Below, piece after piece: positions 1 through 7,940 of a DNA stretch of 64,000 bases. Location of the stretch: assembly GCA_965658025.1 (NCBI GenBank), contig CBFHQL010000006.1, positions 62,001 to 126,000 of the forward strand, written 5' to 3'. A model generated the notes under the pieces. It did no database searches. It was not told the DNA's origin and worked only from the letters and a program-made list of their open reading frames with translations. The DNA is from UBA3537 sp965658025. Its GTDB lineage: Bacteria; Bacteroidota; Bacteroidia; Flavobacteriales; Flavobacteriaceae. Every line of letters starts with the position of its first letter. Within the stretch, counting starts at the first letter, position 1. Made by a program: the position numbers and the translations under genes.

Positions 1-324
1 CACGGAATGGTGCATTGTAGTGGCGGTGCACAAACAAAAATCCTTCATTTTGTTGATGAGCATCACATTATAAAAGATAACATGTTTCCAATTCCGCCTT
101 TGTTTAAATTGATTCAAGAACAATCCAAAACAGATTGGAAAGAAATGTATCAAGTCTTCAATTGTGGTCATCGTATGGAATTGTATGTACAGCCAGAAAT
201 TGCAGAACGCATTATAGAAATCGCCTCAACATTTAATGTAGATGCCCAAATCATTGGTCGTGTTGAAGCTTCACCAACCAAGAAATTGACCATCAAAAGT
301 GACTATGGTACGTTTGAGTATTAG
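1..324 (+). CDS. purM: AIR synthase (phosphoribosylformylglycinamidine cyclo-ligase), C-terminal part
   Basis: This is the last 107 codons of a gene whose start lies left of the window; the frame is open from base 1. The fragment reads H-G-M-V-H-C-S-G-G-A and later F-N-C-G-H-R-M-E, then a glycine/valine-rich end (IIGRVEAS). This resembles the C-terminal ATP-grasp-like half of PurM, which closes the imidazole ring of 5-aminoimidazole ribotide in purine synthesis. Its end is followed by a promoter-like box for prfA, so it is probably the last gene of its own unit. The call rests on the C-terminal third only; other members of the PurM/SelD fold are possible but less likely. Confidence 0.75.
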   Translation, partial: HGMVHCSGGAQTKILHFVDEHHIIKDNMFPIPPLFKLIQEQSKTDWKEMYQVFNCGHRMELYVQPEIAERIIEIASTFNVDAQIIGRVEASPTKKLTIKSDYGTFEY

Positions 325-353
325 ATTTTAAGGCCAATCTCATCTTAAAGTAC

Positions 354-361
354 TATTTTTG
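354..361 (+). promoter_or_regulatory. Bacteroidota -7 promoter box before prfA
   Basis: TATTTTTG matches the Bacteroidota -7 consensus TAnnTTTG and lies 19 bases before the prfA start codon. No convincing -33 TTG is seen at the expected distance, so the promoter is inferred from one element. Confidence 0.4.
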
Positions 362-380
362 CTCTCAATATTTATAATCC

Positions 381-1457
381 ATGTTAGAAAGAATTCAAAT
401 CATAAAACAACGCTTTGATGAAGTAAGTGACCTTATCATTCAACCCGATATAATCTCTGATCAAAAGCGTTATGTTCAAATCAACAAGGAATATAAAGAT
501 TTAAAGAAAATTTTGGATCGAGGCGAAATTTATAAAGAACTAGTCTCCAACATCGATGAAGCGCAAGACATTATAGCAGACGGGAGTGATGACGAAATGG
601 TGGAAATGGCCAAAATGCAACTTGATGAAGCCAAAGCAAAGTTACCTGAAATAGAGGAAGAAATAAAATTCCTACTCATCCCTAAAGATCCTGAGGATGC
701 CAAAAATGTAGTTGTTGAAGTTCGTGCAGGAACAGGAGGTGATGAAGCCAGTATTTTTGCAGGCGATCTTCATCGGATGTATACAAAATATTGTGAATCT
801 AAGGGCTGGAAGGTTGATGTTGTTGATTTTAATGAAGGAACTTCTGGTGGATACAAAGAAATTATCTTTGAAGTCTCTGGTGCTGATGTTTATGGTACCA
901 TGAAATTTGAAGCTGGAGTACACCGTGTTCAGCGAGTACCTCAAACAGAAACTCAAGGCCGTGTACACACCAGTGCCGCGTCAGTGATTGTTCTTCCAGA
1001 AGCCGAAGAATTTGATGTTGAACTCGACATGACCGAGGTTCGAATAGAACGTACAACCTCTACAGGACCAGGAGGTCAGTCGGTCAATACGACCTATTCT
1101 GCGATTAAACTTCATCACGAACCCACAGGTATGATTGTCAGTTGTCAAGATCAAAAATCATCGCACAAAAATTTAGAAAAAGCACTAAAAGTACTTCGTT
1201 CTCGACTGTATGAAATGGAATTGGCCAAAAAACAAGCTGCAGATTCCGAAAAGCGAAAAAGTATGGTTTCTTCTGGTGATCGAAGTGCCAAAATTAGAAC
1301 GTATAATTATCCTCAAGGTCGTGTTACGGACCACAGAATTGGATTGACTTTGTACGATTTATCTAACATCATCAATGGTGATGTTCAAAAAATTATAGAC
1401 GAGTTGATGCTCGCAGAAAACACAGAAAAACTGAAGGCAGATTCAGATCAAATTTAA
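381..1457 (+). CDS. prfA: Peptide chain release factor 1
   Basis: RF1 recognises UAA and UAG stop codons in the ribosomal A site and triggers peptide release. The 358-residue length is normal. The catalytic GGQ tripeptide is at residues 231-233 in TGPGGQSVNTT. The codon-recognition P-x-T motif at residues 187-189 reads PQT, where E. coli has PAT; I believe this variant is common in Bacteroidota, but that is from memory. The N-terminal part (about 1-100) is the expected helical domain. The gene is followed after 5 bases by pyrF, so the two are probably co-transcribed. Confidence 0.97.
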   Translation: MLERIQIIKQRFDEVSDLIIQPDIISDQKRYVQINKEYKDLKKILDRGEIYKELVSNIDEAQDIIADGSDDEMVEMAKMQLDEAKAKLPEIEEEIKFLLIPKDPEDAKNVVVEVRAGTGGDEASIFAGDLHRMYTKYCESKGWKVDVVDFNEGTSGGYKEIIFEVSGADVYGTMKFEAGVHRVQRVPQTETQGRVHTSAASVIVLPEAEEFDVELDMTEVRIERTTSTGPGGQSVNTTYSAIKLHHEPTGMIVSCQDQKSSHKNLEKALKVLRSRLYEMELAKKQAADSEKRKSMVSSGDRSAKIRTYNYPQGRVTDHRIGLTLYDLSNIINGDVQKIIDELMLAENTEKLKADSDQI

Positions 1458-1462
1458 CATTA

Positions 1463-2281
1463 ATGAACACAGAAAAACTCATATCAGAAATAAAAAGAAA
1501 GCAGTCTTTTTTGTGTATTGGGTTAGATGTTGATTTGTTCAAAATTCCGGCGCATCTTTTGAAATTACCTTCGCCAATCTTTGAATTCAATAAAGCAATT
1601 ATTGATGCGACGCACCATTTGTGTGTGGCCTACAAACCCAACATTGCTTTTTATGAAGCTTATGGTCAAGAAGGTTGGGAGGCCCTAAAGCAAACCATAA
1701 ATTATTTGAACGAAAATTACCCTGAAATTTTTACAATTGCCGATGCAAAACGTGGCGATATTGGCAATACAAGCCGCATGTATGCCAAAGCTTTTTTTGA
1801 AGATTTAGGATTTGATAGCATCACTACAGCACCCTATATGGGCAAGGATTCCATTGAGCCGTTTTTGGAATTTGAAGATAAACATACCATTTTGTTGGCA
1901 TTAACTTCCAATTCTGGGGCTTTTGATTTTCAAACGCTTGAGTACAAAGAAAAACCGCTATATCAATCGGTTTTGCAAACTTCAAAATCATGGAAAAATT
2001 CCAAAAATTTGATGTATGTTGTTGGTGCCACAAAAGCAGAATATTTTAAATCCATCAGAACCATTGTACCCAATAGTTTTTTGTTGGTGCCAGGTGTAGG
2101 TGCTCAGGGCGGAAGTTTAGAAGAAGTTTGTGCCTATGGATTAAATTCTGATGTCGGACTTTTGGTTAACTCATCAAGAGGTATTATTTATGCATCTAAC
2201 GGATTAGATTTTGCAGCACAAGCTGCACAAAAAGCTAAAGATTTGCAACAGCAAATGAAGGCCATTTTATCTAAAAATTAA
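1463..2281 (+). CDS. pyrF: Orotidine 5'-phosphate decarboxylase
   Basis: This enzyme converts OMP to UMP, the last step of de novo pyrimidine synthesis. The 272-residue protein has the long-form (type 2) OMPdecase layout: an N-terminal CIGLDVD strand, the catalytic DAKRGDIGNTS loop near residues 93-103, and a late VPGVGAQGG phosphate-binding loop followed by NSSRGIIYA. The gene starts 5 bases after prfA with no promoter between, pointing to a bicistronic unit. Confidence 0.97.
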   Translation: MNTEKLISEIKRKQSFLCIGLDVDLFKIPAHLLKLPSPIFEFNKAIIDATHHLCVAYKPNIAFYEAYGQEGWEALKQTINYLNENYPEIFTIADAKRGDIGNTSRMYAKAFFEDLGFDSITTAPYMGKDSIEPFLEFEDKHTILLALTSNSGAFDFQTLEYKEKPLYQSVLQTSKSWKNSKNLMYVVGATKAEYFKSIRTIVPNSFLLVPGVGAQGGSLEEVCAYGLNSDVGLLVNSSRGIIYASNGLDFAAQAAQKAKDLQQQMKAILSKN

Positions 2282-2332
2282 GCACCAATTTAATTTAGCA
2301 CGATATTTGTTACAGTATTTAACAAATTTAAA

Positions 2333-3466
2333 ATGATGAATTTTAAACCAATCAAAACAGCACTAGTTTTGGGTGTTTTCTGTCTTACAAACCTTGCTTT
2401 TGCTCAAGTTAAAATTTCTGAGCTTTTACAAAATTCGGATTATCATACACCAACGTCTAAGCAAAAATTATTCATGATTGAATTTTGGGCCACTTGGTGC
2501 GGTCCATGCATTACGGTTTCAGATTATTTGGATGTTCTTCAGGAGCAATACAAAGACGATTTATTTATACTATCCCTTTCAGAGGAAACTTCGGCAACGG
2601 TACAAAAATTTTTGGCCAAGCGTCCAACACGTTTTGCTAATGCGATTGACTATGATGGGGAAACATTCAAAAAATATGGGGTTACCGATTTGCCTTTTGC
2701 AGTGCTTCTTGATGCATCAGCTCAAATTATTTGGCAAGGTAATCCAGCAAATTTAAGTGCCTATAATTTAGAGCGGTTTATAAAAAAATCATCCAGCCCT
2801 TTCGACCCCCGTACATTTATAGATTTAACCCCTTATGAATTGGAAAGCAACACACCAAAAACCTTAGATGGAAGTTATAAACTTTCTGAATCCGAGTCAG
2901 ATTTCAGCCCTGGGATTACCATTTTTCGCACCCCAAATTTTATAAAAATAGAAGGGAGTCTAAAATATATATTGAGTTATATGCTGAAGGCCTCACCAAC
3001 ACAAATAGACCTTAACACTGATGATAATAAAATGTATATTTTGGAACTTCAGTACAAAAAAGAGTTTATGCCAATCGCCAAAAAAATTGTAAAGGTTTTG
3101 GGTTTAAAGCTTAAAACGTCTATGAAAAAAGTAAATACTCTTGTGCTTAATTGTGCCAATTGTAGAGATAAATTTTGGCCACAAAATCAAATCGATTGGG
3201 GTAGCGATAGCCCTCAGTTTCTAGTTGACGATATTCAATTTTCTGCAGACAACAGTTCTCTTGATGACTTTAAATATAAGCTATCTTCACTCATAAATAC
3301 TCCAGTGATTATTGAAATGGATATTGAAAATGAGCACCAACAATTTGATTGGCAACTTCACTATAAGTTTTATGATTTGATGGTGGACGACCTTCTTTAC
3401 AATTATGGAATTGCCGTCCAAAAAGGCATTAGAGAAGTCCCTTTTTATTCTTTGCAAAAGAAATAA
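2333..3466 (+). CDS. Secreted thioredoxin-fold protein with extra C-terminal domain
   Basis: Residues 1-25 form a signal peptide ending A-F-A-Q. Residues about 30-150 are a TlpA/ResA-like thioredoxin domain with the redox motif FWATWCGPC and a cis-proline-like TDLPFAVLLD segment. It probably acts in the periplasm as a thiol-disulfide oxidoreductase. The remaining 220 residues are a second domain with alternating strands, including a NCANC cysteine pair. This layout resembles TlpA proteins joined to a DUF3738-like domain, but that assignment is tentative. Two ATG codons lie at the start; either could be used. A hairpin terminator follows the stop codon at once. Substrates are unknown. Confidence 0.75.
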   Translation: MMNFKPIKTALVLGVFCLTNLAFAQVKISELLQNSDYHTPTSKQKLFMIEFWATWCGPCITVSDYLDVLQEQYKDDLFILSLSEETSATVQKFLAKRPTRFANAIDYDGETFKKYGVTDLPFAVLLDASAQIIWQGNPANLSAYNLERFIKKSSSPFDPRTFIDLTPYELESNTPKTLDGSYKLSESESDFSPGITIFRTPNFIKIEGSLKYILSYMLKASPTQIDLNTDDNKMYILELQYKKEFMPIAKKIVKVLGLKLKTSMKKVNTLVLNCANCRDKFWPQNQIDWGSDSPQFLVDDIQFSADNSSLDDFKYKLSSLINTPVIIEMDIENEHQQFDWQLHYKFYDLMVDDLLYNYGIAVQKGIREVPFYSLQKK

Positions 3467-3493
3467 AAAAGAGCGTCATTTAGACGCTCTTTT
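3467..3493. terminator. Bidirectional intrinsic terminator
   Basis: AAAAGAGCGTC and GACGCTCTTTT form an 11-bp perfect stem around a 5-base loop. A-runs and T-runs on either side let it work in both directions, fitting its place between two convergent genes. It overlaps the stop of the minus-strand OmpA gene by 2 bases. Confidence 0.85.
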
Positions 3494-4625
3494 AAGGTGT
3501 TTTGAGGCGTTTTTGTTTTAATTTGTTTATAACTCTAAATTCTGTTCTTCTGTTGCGTTGGTGTTCTGTTTCTGAACACTGTACACCATTAGAACAACGG
3601 TTTACCAATCGTGTTTCACCAAATCCTCTTGCCGATAATCTACTTCTTGAAATTCCTTTAGAAACTAAGTAGTTTACTACAGCATTGGCACGTTGTTGCG
3701 ACAAAGACATGTTGTATGCATCGTTTCCTCTAGAATCGGTGTGCGACATGATTTCAATATTCACATTTTTAGAATTTAGAATAGGCATCAAGGTATTGTC
3801 GATAATTCCTTTGGATTCTGACGTCAAACGTGCACTTGCAAGTTCATAAAAAATAGGCAATACATTAGGATCCAATAGTTTACAGTCAATTTCTTCCCAT
3901 GTTGTGATGCCTCCTTTGGACTTTAATATTGTTCGTGTAATGGTTTCAGTTTTAGCTGGAACAGTCTGGCTTACTGTTCTAGCTGGCTGATCCACCACTT
4001 GTCTTTTTATTGTTTTATAAACCGCTGGTATGACCTCCTCATTTACTCGGGCAGGCGTTTTAATCACTTGCTTTTTGTAGGTTTTTGTTTTTGCAGATGC
4101 CGCAGAACCTCTACTCGTAGAAGCTTCTCTTGTAATAGTTGTAACCGTTACGTCGCGAAATTGTGCTGGACGCTCTACATAACAAGCAGCGACACAATCC
4201 TCTTTGTTTAATGATTGACAATCCTCAAGTTGTTTGTATTCCCAACCTGATGTTTTTGGGTAAACTTCAAAAGATTGTGTTGTAGTACCAAAAGTGGCTG
4301 GGATAACTGTTAATTCTTCTGCGCCTCCACCAGTAGTGTAAGATACATCTACAGTTTAATAAACAGCAGGAACAAAAGAATAACGCTTAGAGGCCTCTTT
4401 CACAAGCACGCGTTCTTCAACTGTTTTGTACGTAGCAGGTACTACCGACAAGGTTTGGTAAGCAGGTTGTACTTGAACGGTTTCGGTAACTGTGTCAAAC
4501 ACATCTTTTGTAATACACTTTACGTAACATTTTCCAGGATCTGGATTTGTAGGTAAATTCTGTGCAGTTAAGACGGTTGTGCTCAATAACAATAAGCAAG
4601 AGCTTAATAATAATTTTTTCATCAT
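3492..4625 (-). pseudogene. OmpA-family outer-membrane protein gene with one in-frame stop
   Basis: Reading the minus strand, codons 1-89 give a signal peptide (ending L-T-A-Q) and repeats of the type PATYKTV. Codon 90 (bases 4356-4358) is TAA. The same frame then stays open for 287 more codons to a normal stop. The downstream part has more repeats (PAVYKTI, PAKTETI), a cysteine-rich stretch (EDC, DCVAAC) and a C-terminal OmpA peptidoglycan-binding domain with SHTDSRGND, LSQQRA and NRRTEFRV. Comparison with PATYKTV and PAVYKTI predicts Lys (AAA) at the stop, so a single A-to-T change explains it. The intact protein would be an outer-membrane or periplasmic protein tethered to peptidoglycan. 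A true nonsense mutation and a base-call error cannot be told apart here. An internal GTG at 4067 could in principle restart the frame but would lack a signal peptide. Confidence 0.85.
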
Positions 4626-4689
4626 GATAAAATTTTTGTAGGTTGTTAATTAAATTTAATTATTGGGGAAAACAACTTCCCCTATGTAT

Positions 4690-4730
4690 TAAGACACAAC
4701 AATTGTAAAAAAGTCACATTTTTTTTGAAC
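4690..4730 (-). promoter_or_regulatory. Putative ECF-type composite promoter
   Basis: On the minus strand, GTT, nine bases, TGTGAC, seventeen bases and then GTCTTA occur about 65 bases before the OmpA start codon. The same three elements at the same spacings occur before the lipoprotein gene that starts at 44691. The -35-like GTGAC and -10-like GTC are in the style of extracytoplasmic-function sigma promoters. The assignment to an ECF factor is inference. Confidence 0.5.
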
Positions 4731-4822
4731 TTTTTTTTAAAAATTTTATTTGAGTAAAAAAATCGAATAGAATAAGCTGATTTTCAGTATGTTAAGTAAA
4801 TAGTAAAATTTATTTTTTTTAC

Positions 4823-5203
4823 TTACAAGCTTAGCATCCACTGTTTTTGAAGTTTTTTGAACTTTTTCAACTCTTTTTTTAATAAGAACATGAAGTCTCG
4901 ACCGTTGCTACTGCATTGCTCTAAGCGTCTGCAGTTTTGACTCAATCTATAGGTAAGCCATTTGAGTGTATGGGCATGATGGTATTTTTTGTCTGATTCC
5001 GTGGTTTGTTCTGCCTTTAAAATTTCTGTAGATAAAGACATTGAATGTTGAATGATGTCACCAGAGAAATAAATATCAGTATTTTCTTGTCCAGATTCTG
5101 ATAGGGGCGCAAGATCGGCATGTAGATAATCTGAAATCTTTTTGGAAAGACTCCCAATTTCTAGTGCTTTGTTGTAAATCGCCGAATTAAAATTTAAATA
5201 CAT
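4823..5203 (-). CDS. Hypothetical protein, 126 residues
   Basis: I do not recognise this protein. It has no signal peptide or membrane segment. It is helical and strongly basic at its C-terminus (K-K-E-L-K-K-F-K-K), with a central stretch containing H-H-A-H-T-L-K-W-L-T. It stands alone between the OmpA-family gene and a divergent Lrp-type regulator. The 135 bases between it and the regulator are almost purely A/T, and both may be controlled from there. It may be a Flavobacteriaceae-specific family. Confidence 0.6.
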   Translation of the reverse strand: MYLNFNSAIYNKALEIGSLSKKISDYLHADLAPLSESGQENTDIYFSGDIIQHSMSLSTEILKAEQTTESDKKYHHAHTLKWLTYRLSQNCRRLEQCSSNGRDFMFLLKKELKKFKKLQKQWMLSL

Positions 5204-5338
5204 TTCGATGTTTTGCTGTTTAGAGAAAACTAATCACTGTAAAATTAGTAGATATTAAATGTACTCTTATTTAAATATTAATGTTTTAAATATTTTTATA
5301 TTTAAATTTTTATTATTTTTATTAAAATTTATTTAAAA
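5204..5338. promoter_or_regulatory. Very A/T-rich divergent intergenic region
   Basis: The spacer between the divergent hypothetical gene and the Lrp-type regulator is made nearly only of A and T, with repeated TTAAAT and ATTTTTAT strings and no TAnnTTTG box. Lrp-family proteins bind bent A/T-rich DNA and often repress their own genes, so this is the likely autoregulatory site; that is inference. Confidence 0.35.
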
Positions 5339-5779
5339 ATGAAACTCGATTCGATTCATTCTAAAATTTTAAATTTATTACAGAAAAACGCACGCATTTC
5401 GAATACTGAAATTGCCAGACAGGTTGGTATATCCTCTCCAGCGGTAGCTGAGCGCATCAAAAAGATGGAAGATTTAGGTGTCATATCCGATTATCTTACC
5501 AAAGTTGATCATAATGCGTTGGGTTACGGACTTCGAGCGCTCATCACTGTACGTGCTTTTATGGGGCGTTTAAAACCCTTTTTGCATCAAATTAAATCGT
5601 ATGAAGAAGTGGTGAATTGCTACAGAATTACGGGCAACGAAAATATTGTAATGGAAGTGGTTTTTGAGAATCAAAGGCATTTAGAAAAATTTATTGATGA
5701 GTTGATTTCTTATGGTGAAACAAAAACCCAGATTATTCTTTCTGATGTGGTGGCACACAATCCAATTAATAAAATGTAG
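5339..5779 (+). CDS. Lrp/AsnC-family transcriptional regulator
   Basis: The 146-residue protein has the family's usual length and two domains. Residues about 4-60 are a winged helix-turn-helix (LDSIHSKILNLLQ, then ISNTEIARQVGISSPAVAERIKKMEDLGVI in pieces). Residues about 70-140 are the RAM/AsnC ligand-binding domain with YRITGNENIVMEV. Such regulators sense amino acids and control amino-acid metabolism. The target is unknown. A lipoprotein gene follows 4 bases after its stop. Confidence 0.9.
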   Translation: MKLDSIHSKILNLLQKNARISNTEIARQVGISSPAVAERIKKMEDLGVISDYLTKVDHNALGYGLRALITVRAFMGRLKPFLHQIKSYEEVVNCYRITGNENIVMEVVFENQRHLEKFIDELISYGETKTQIILSDVVAHNPINKM

Positions 5780-5783
5780 TGTT

Positions 5784-6389
5784 ATGTCAAATTCATTAAA
5801 ATCTTTTTTTCTTTTCTTTCTTGTTGCTGTTTTGGGTATGTCTTGTGCAAACAAAAAAGTAAAAGTTCAGTACGACTCTGTATTTCAAAAAAGAATGAAT
5901 ACATTGTTTAAAGACGCTTCTAAATCGCCGCTAAAGCCCAAGGATTTAAAAGTGTTTTCTTCACTTTCATTTTTCCCAATTGATTCAAGTTTTGTGGTCA
6001 AAGCCAAATTGACGCCTACTCCAAATTCGGCATATTTTGATATGAAAACCAATACAGAACGCGTTTCTAAGGAACGTATTTTTGGTGTATTGTCTTTTCG
6101 TCTATTGGATAAAAATATAGCGTTGAATGTTTATCAATCCATCGATTCTGCCGATGTCAAATCCAATTACCTTTTTCTTCCATTTTTGGACAATACAAAT
6201 GGTTTATCGACCTACGGAGGAGGGCGCTATATGGATTTAATTGTTCCTAAATCTGATAGTATTTGGTTAGATTTCAATACGGCCTACAACCCTTATTGCG
6301 CCTACAACGAACGCTATTCTTGTCCAATTGTGCCACGTGAAAACTATATTCCTTTGGCTGTACAAGCTGGTGTGAAACGCTTTAAGTGA
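5784..6389 (+). CDS. DUF1684 family lipoprotein
   Basis: The chosen ATG gives a 201-residue protein with a lipoprotein signal peptide ending V-L-G-M-S-C; a longer frame begins inside the Lrp gene and would bury the signal. The C-terminal half carries the DUF1684 signature: a GGRYMDL strand, D-F-N-T-A-Y-N-P-Y-C-A-Y, C-P-I-V-P-R-E-N and an end at A-G-V-K-R-F. Function is unknown. It directly follows the Lrp regulator, which suggests co-transcription, and converges on crcB with a 1-base gap. Confidence 0.85.
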   Translation: MSNSLKSFFLFFLVAVLGMSCANKKVKVQYDSVFQKRMNTLFKDASKSPLKPKDLKVFSSLSFFPIDSSFVVKAKLTPTPNSAYFDMKTNTERVSKERIFGVLSFRLLDKNIALNVYQSIDSADVKSNYLFLPFLDNTNGLSTYGGGRYMDLIVPKSDSIWLDFNTAYNPYCAYNERYSCPIVPRENYIPLAVQAGVKRFK

Positions 6390-6390
6390 T

Positions 6391-6762
6391 TTAAAAATTT
6401 TTCGACAAAAACAACCCTAAAAGTACAGCTGCAACCCCCAAAATTAATGACCCAAAAGAGTAGACAAAAAACAGGGTATAATCTCCAGCTTTTAAAAACG
6501 TTTGATTTTCTAAGGCAAATGCTGAAAATGTGGTAAATCCACCACAAAACCCTGTGACCAAAAGCAGTGTTTGTGGCTCAGATAGACCTCCATTTTTTAG
6601 GCCATATCCAACAAGAACACCGATAAGTAAACTACCAACGACATTGACCGTCATAGTTCCCGTAGGGAATGTCCCAAGTGGCCCTTGAAATAGCTTCCCA
6701 ACCAAGTAGCGCAATACGCTACCAACACCACCCCCCAAGAATACTAGTAAAGCATATTTCAT
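6391..6762 (-). CDS. crcB: Fluoride efflux transporter CrcB
   Basis: CrcB/Fluc forms a dual-topology dimeric channel that expels fluoride ions through the inner membrane. The 123-residue protein has four hydrophobic segments and both family motifs: GGGVGSVLRYLVG at the N-terminus and GFCGGFTTFSAF near residue 75. It lies 15 bases after the SRPBCC/GyrI-like gene on the same strand, so the two are probably one unit. No fluoride riboswitch is seen in the short gap. Confidence 0.93.
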   Translation of the reverse strand: MKYALLVFLGGGVGSVLRYLVGKLFQGPLGTFPTGTMTVNVVGSLLIGVLVGYGLKNGGLSEPQTLLLVTGFCGGFTTFSAFALENQTFLKAGDYTLFFVYSFGSLILGVAAVLLGLFLSKNF

Positions 6763-6777
6763 AATGTGTTTTAAAAA

Positions 6778-7800
6778 TTAATTAGCAATAGGAATAAAAA
6801 GTTCTGTAATCCAATCCGCTGGATTTGTGTGTTCTTGAGGATTGGTCAAATATAACTCAAATGGTTTCAATTTTGAAGGATTTAAGTTCATTTTATTCAT
6901 ATTTTGATAGCTTTTTGTCCACGCTTCTTGAAGGTTTTTATAATCCCCTTTTAGTGTTGTTTTAAGCACTTTTGTTCGCGGCATATACCCACACAACACG
7001 CCACTTGCATCTTTTATTCTATGGTATTGACTAACAGGGATTCCGCAACTGAGAATCATCGATCCATCTTCAGGATTTCGATATTGATAAATACTCATTG
7101 GCGCACCATAGCTTTCAATGGCATTTGCACCCATATAGTTGTACAAGGTGGCGTAGTTTTTTTCCATGGTCACGCTGATATTCTCTGGAGTTGTACTCGA
7201 GGTAATGTACAAATAAAATCCACCCCCATATTCTGTAATACCCTTGTTTTCAATTCTGTAGATGGCCATTTGCTCTTGTACATGTGCCTCTAGATTTGCC
7301 AGTCCTTTTTCATAATCTGGAGCCACCATTTTCTCCATTCCACCTCTAATGAGTGCAAAAAACTTAAGCATAAAAGGAACATCATCACTTTTCATACCCC
7401 AAGTAACTTCTGTCACATTTGGTTCTTTATATTCAAAATTCCAATAGACTTTTGATGCTGGAAACTGTTCAAACTTTAGCTCTTGAAGTAAAGAATCGTT
7501 GGGCGACGCGGCAAGGGTTTTCATTGTGCCTTTTCCGTCCTTTCCACTCCATGAATAAGTACCACCAACCCCTTTGGTGAGCTCTGGATATTCGAAAGTT
7601 AGTGAAGGGTCTTTTTCTTTCCATGGTGACCACGATTCCCAATTGCGATAATCATGTACAGTATTATAAATGACATCCACTGGTGCTGAAATTGTTCGTG
7701 TACGAAAAAAATCATAAGTGTTGGGTTGAACGGCAACATAGGTGCTGCCCGCCAACAATAAAAATAAAAGTAGGAATAAAATAAATTTGAGTGCTTTCAT
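6778..7800 (-). CDS. SRPBCC-domain protein with C-terminal GyrI-like domain
   Basis: Residues 1-25 form one membrane anchor or signal segment. Residues about 33-175 look like a polyketide-cyclase/START-like SRPBCC domain (RTISAPVDVIYNTVHDYRNW, then W-S-P-W and a W-N-F-E-Y strand). Residues about 185-340 look like an AraC-effector-binding/GyrI-like domain. Both folds bind small hydrophobic or aromatic ligands, so an envelope-facing binding protein is likely. Such fused proteins occur in Bacteroidota. The ligand is unknown. It is the first gene of a probable unit with crcB. Confidence 0.75.
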   Translation of the reverse strand: MKALKFILFLLLFLLLAGSTYVAVQPNTYDFFRTRTISAPVDVIYNTVHDYRNWESWSPWKEKDPSLTFEYPELTKGVGGTYSWSGKDGKGTMKTLAASPNDSLLQELKFEQFPASKVYWNFEYKEPNVTEVTWGMKSDDVPFMLKFFALIRGGMEKMVAPDYEKGLANLEAHVQEQMAIYRIENKGITEYGGGFYLYITSSTTPENISVTMEKNYATLYNYMGANAIESYGAPMSIYQYRNPEDGSMILSCGIPVSQYHRIKDASGVLCGYMPRTKVLKTTLKGDYKNLQEAWTKSYQNMNKMNLNPSKLKPFELYLTNPQEHTNPADWITELFIPIAN

Positions 7801-7940
7801 AAGATTTGAAGATTGTTGTTTTTACTAATTTATAAATTTCTTTGAAATCCGTGCATCAAAATATATTTTTTATTGTTTTTAGAAAAAACTATATTCGTGG
7901 ACTTTGAATCGTTAAATTCAATGCTTTTAAACCTTATATT

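Noticed and set aside
3999..4211. Plus-strand frame with many cysteines opposite the OmpA gene
   Set aside because: It is the antisense of the repeat region of the OmpA frame, and its composition comes from that.
5712..5783. Longer start for the DUF1684 lipoprotein
   Set aside because: It lies inside the Lrp gene and would place 24 residues before the lipoprotein signal.
6763..6777. Fluoride riboswitch before crcB
   Set aside because: The gap is 15 bases, and nothing before the first gene of the unit shows the expected fold.
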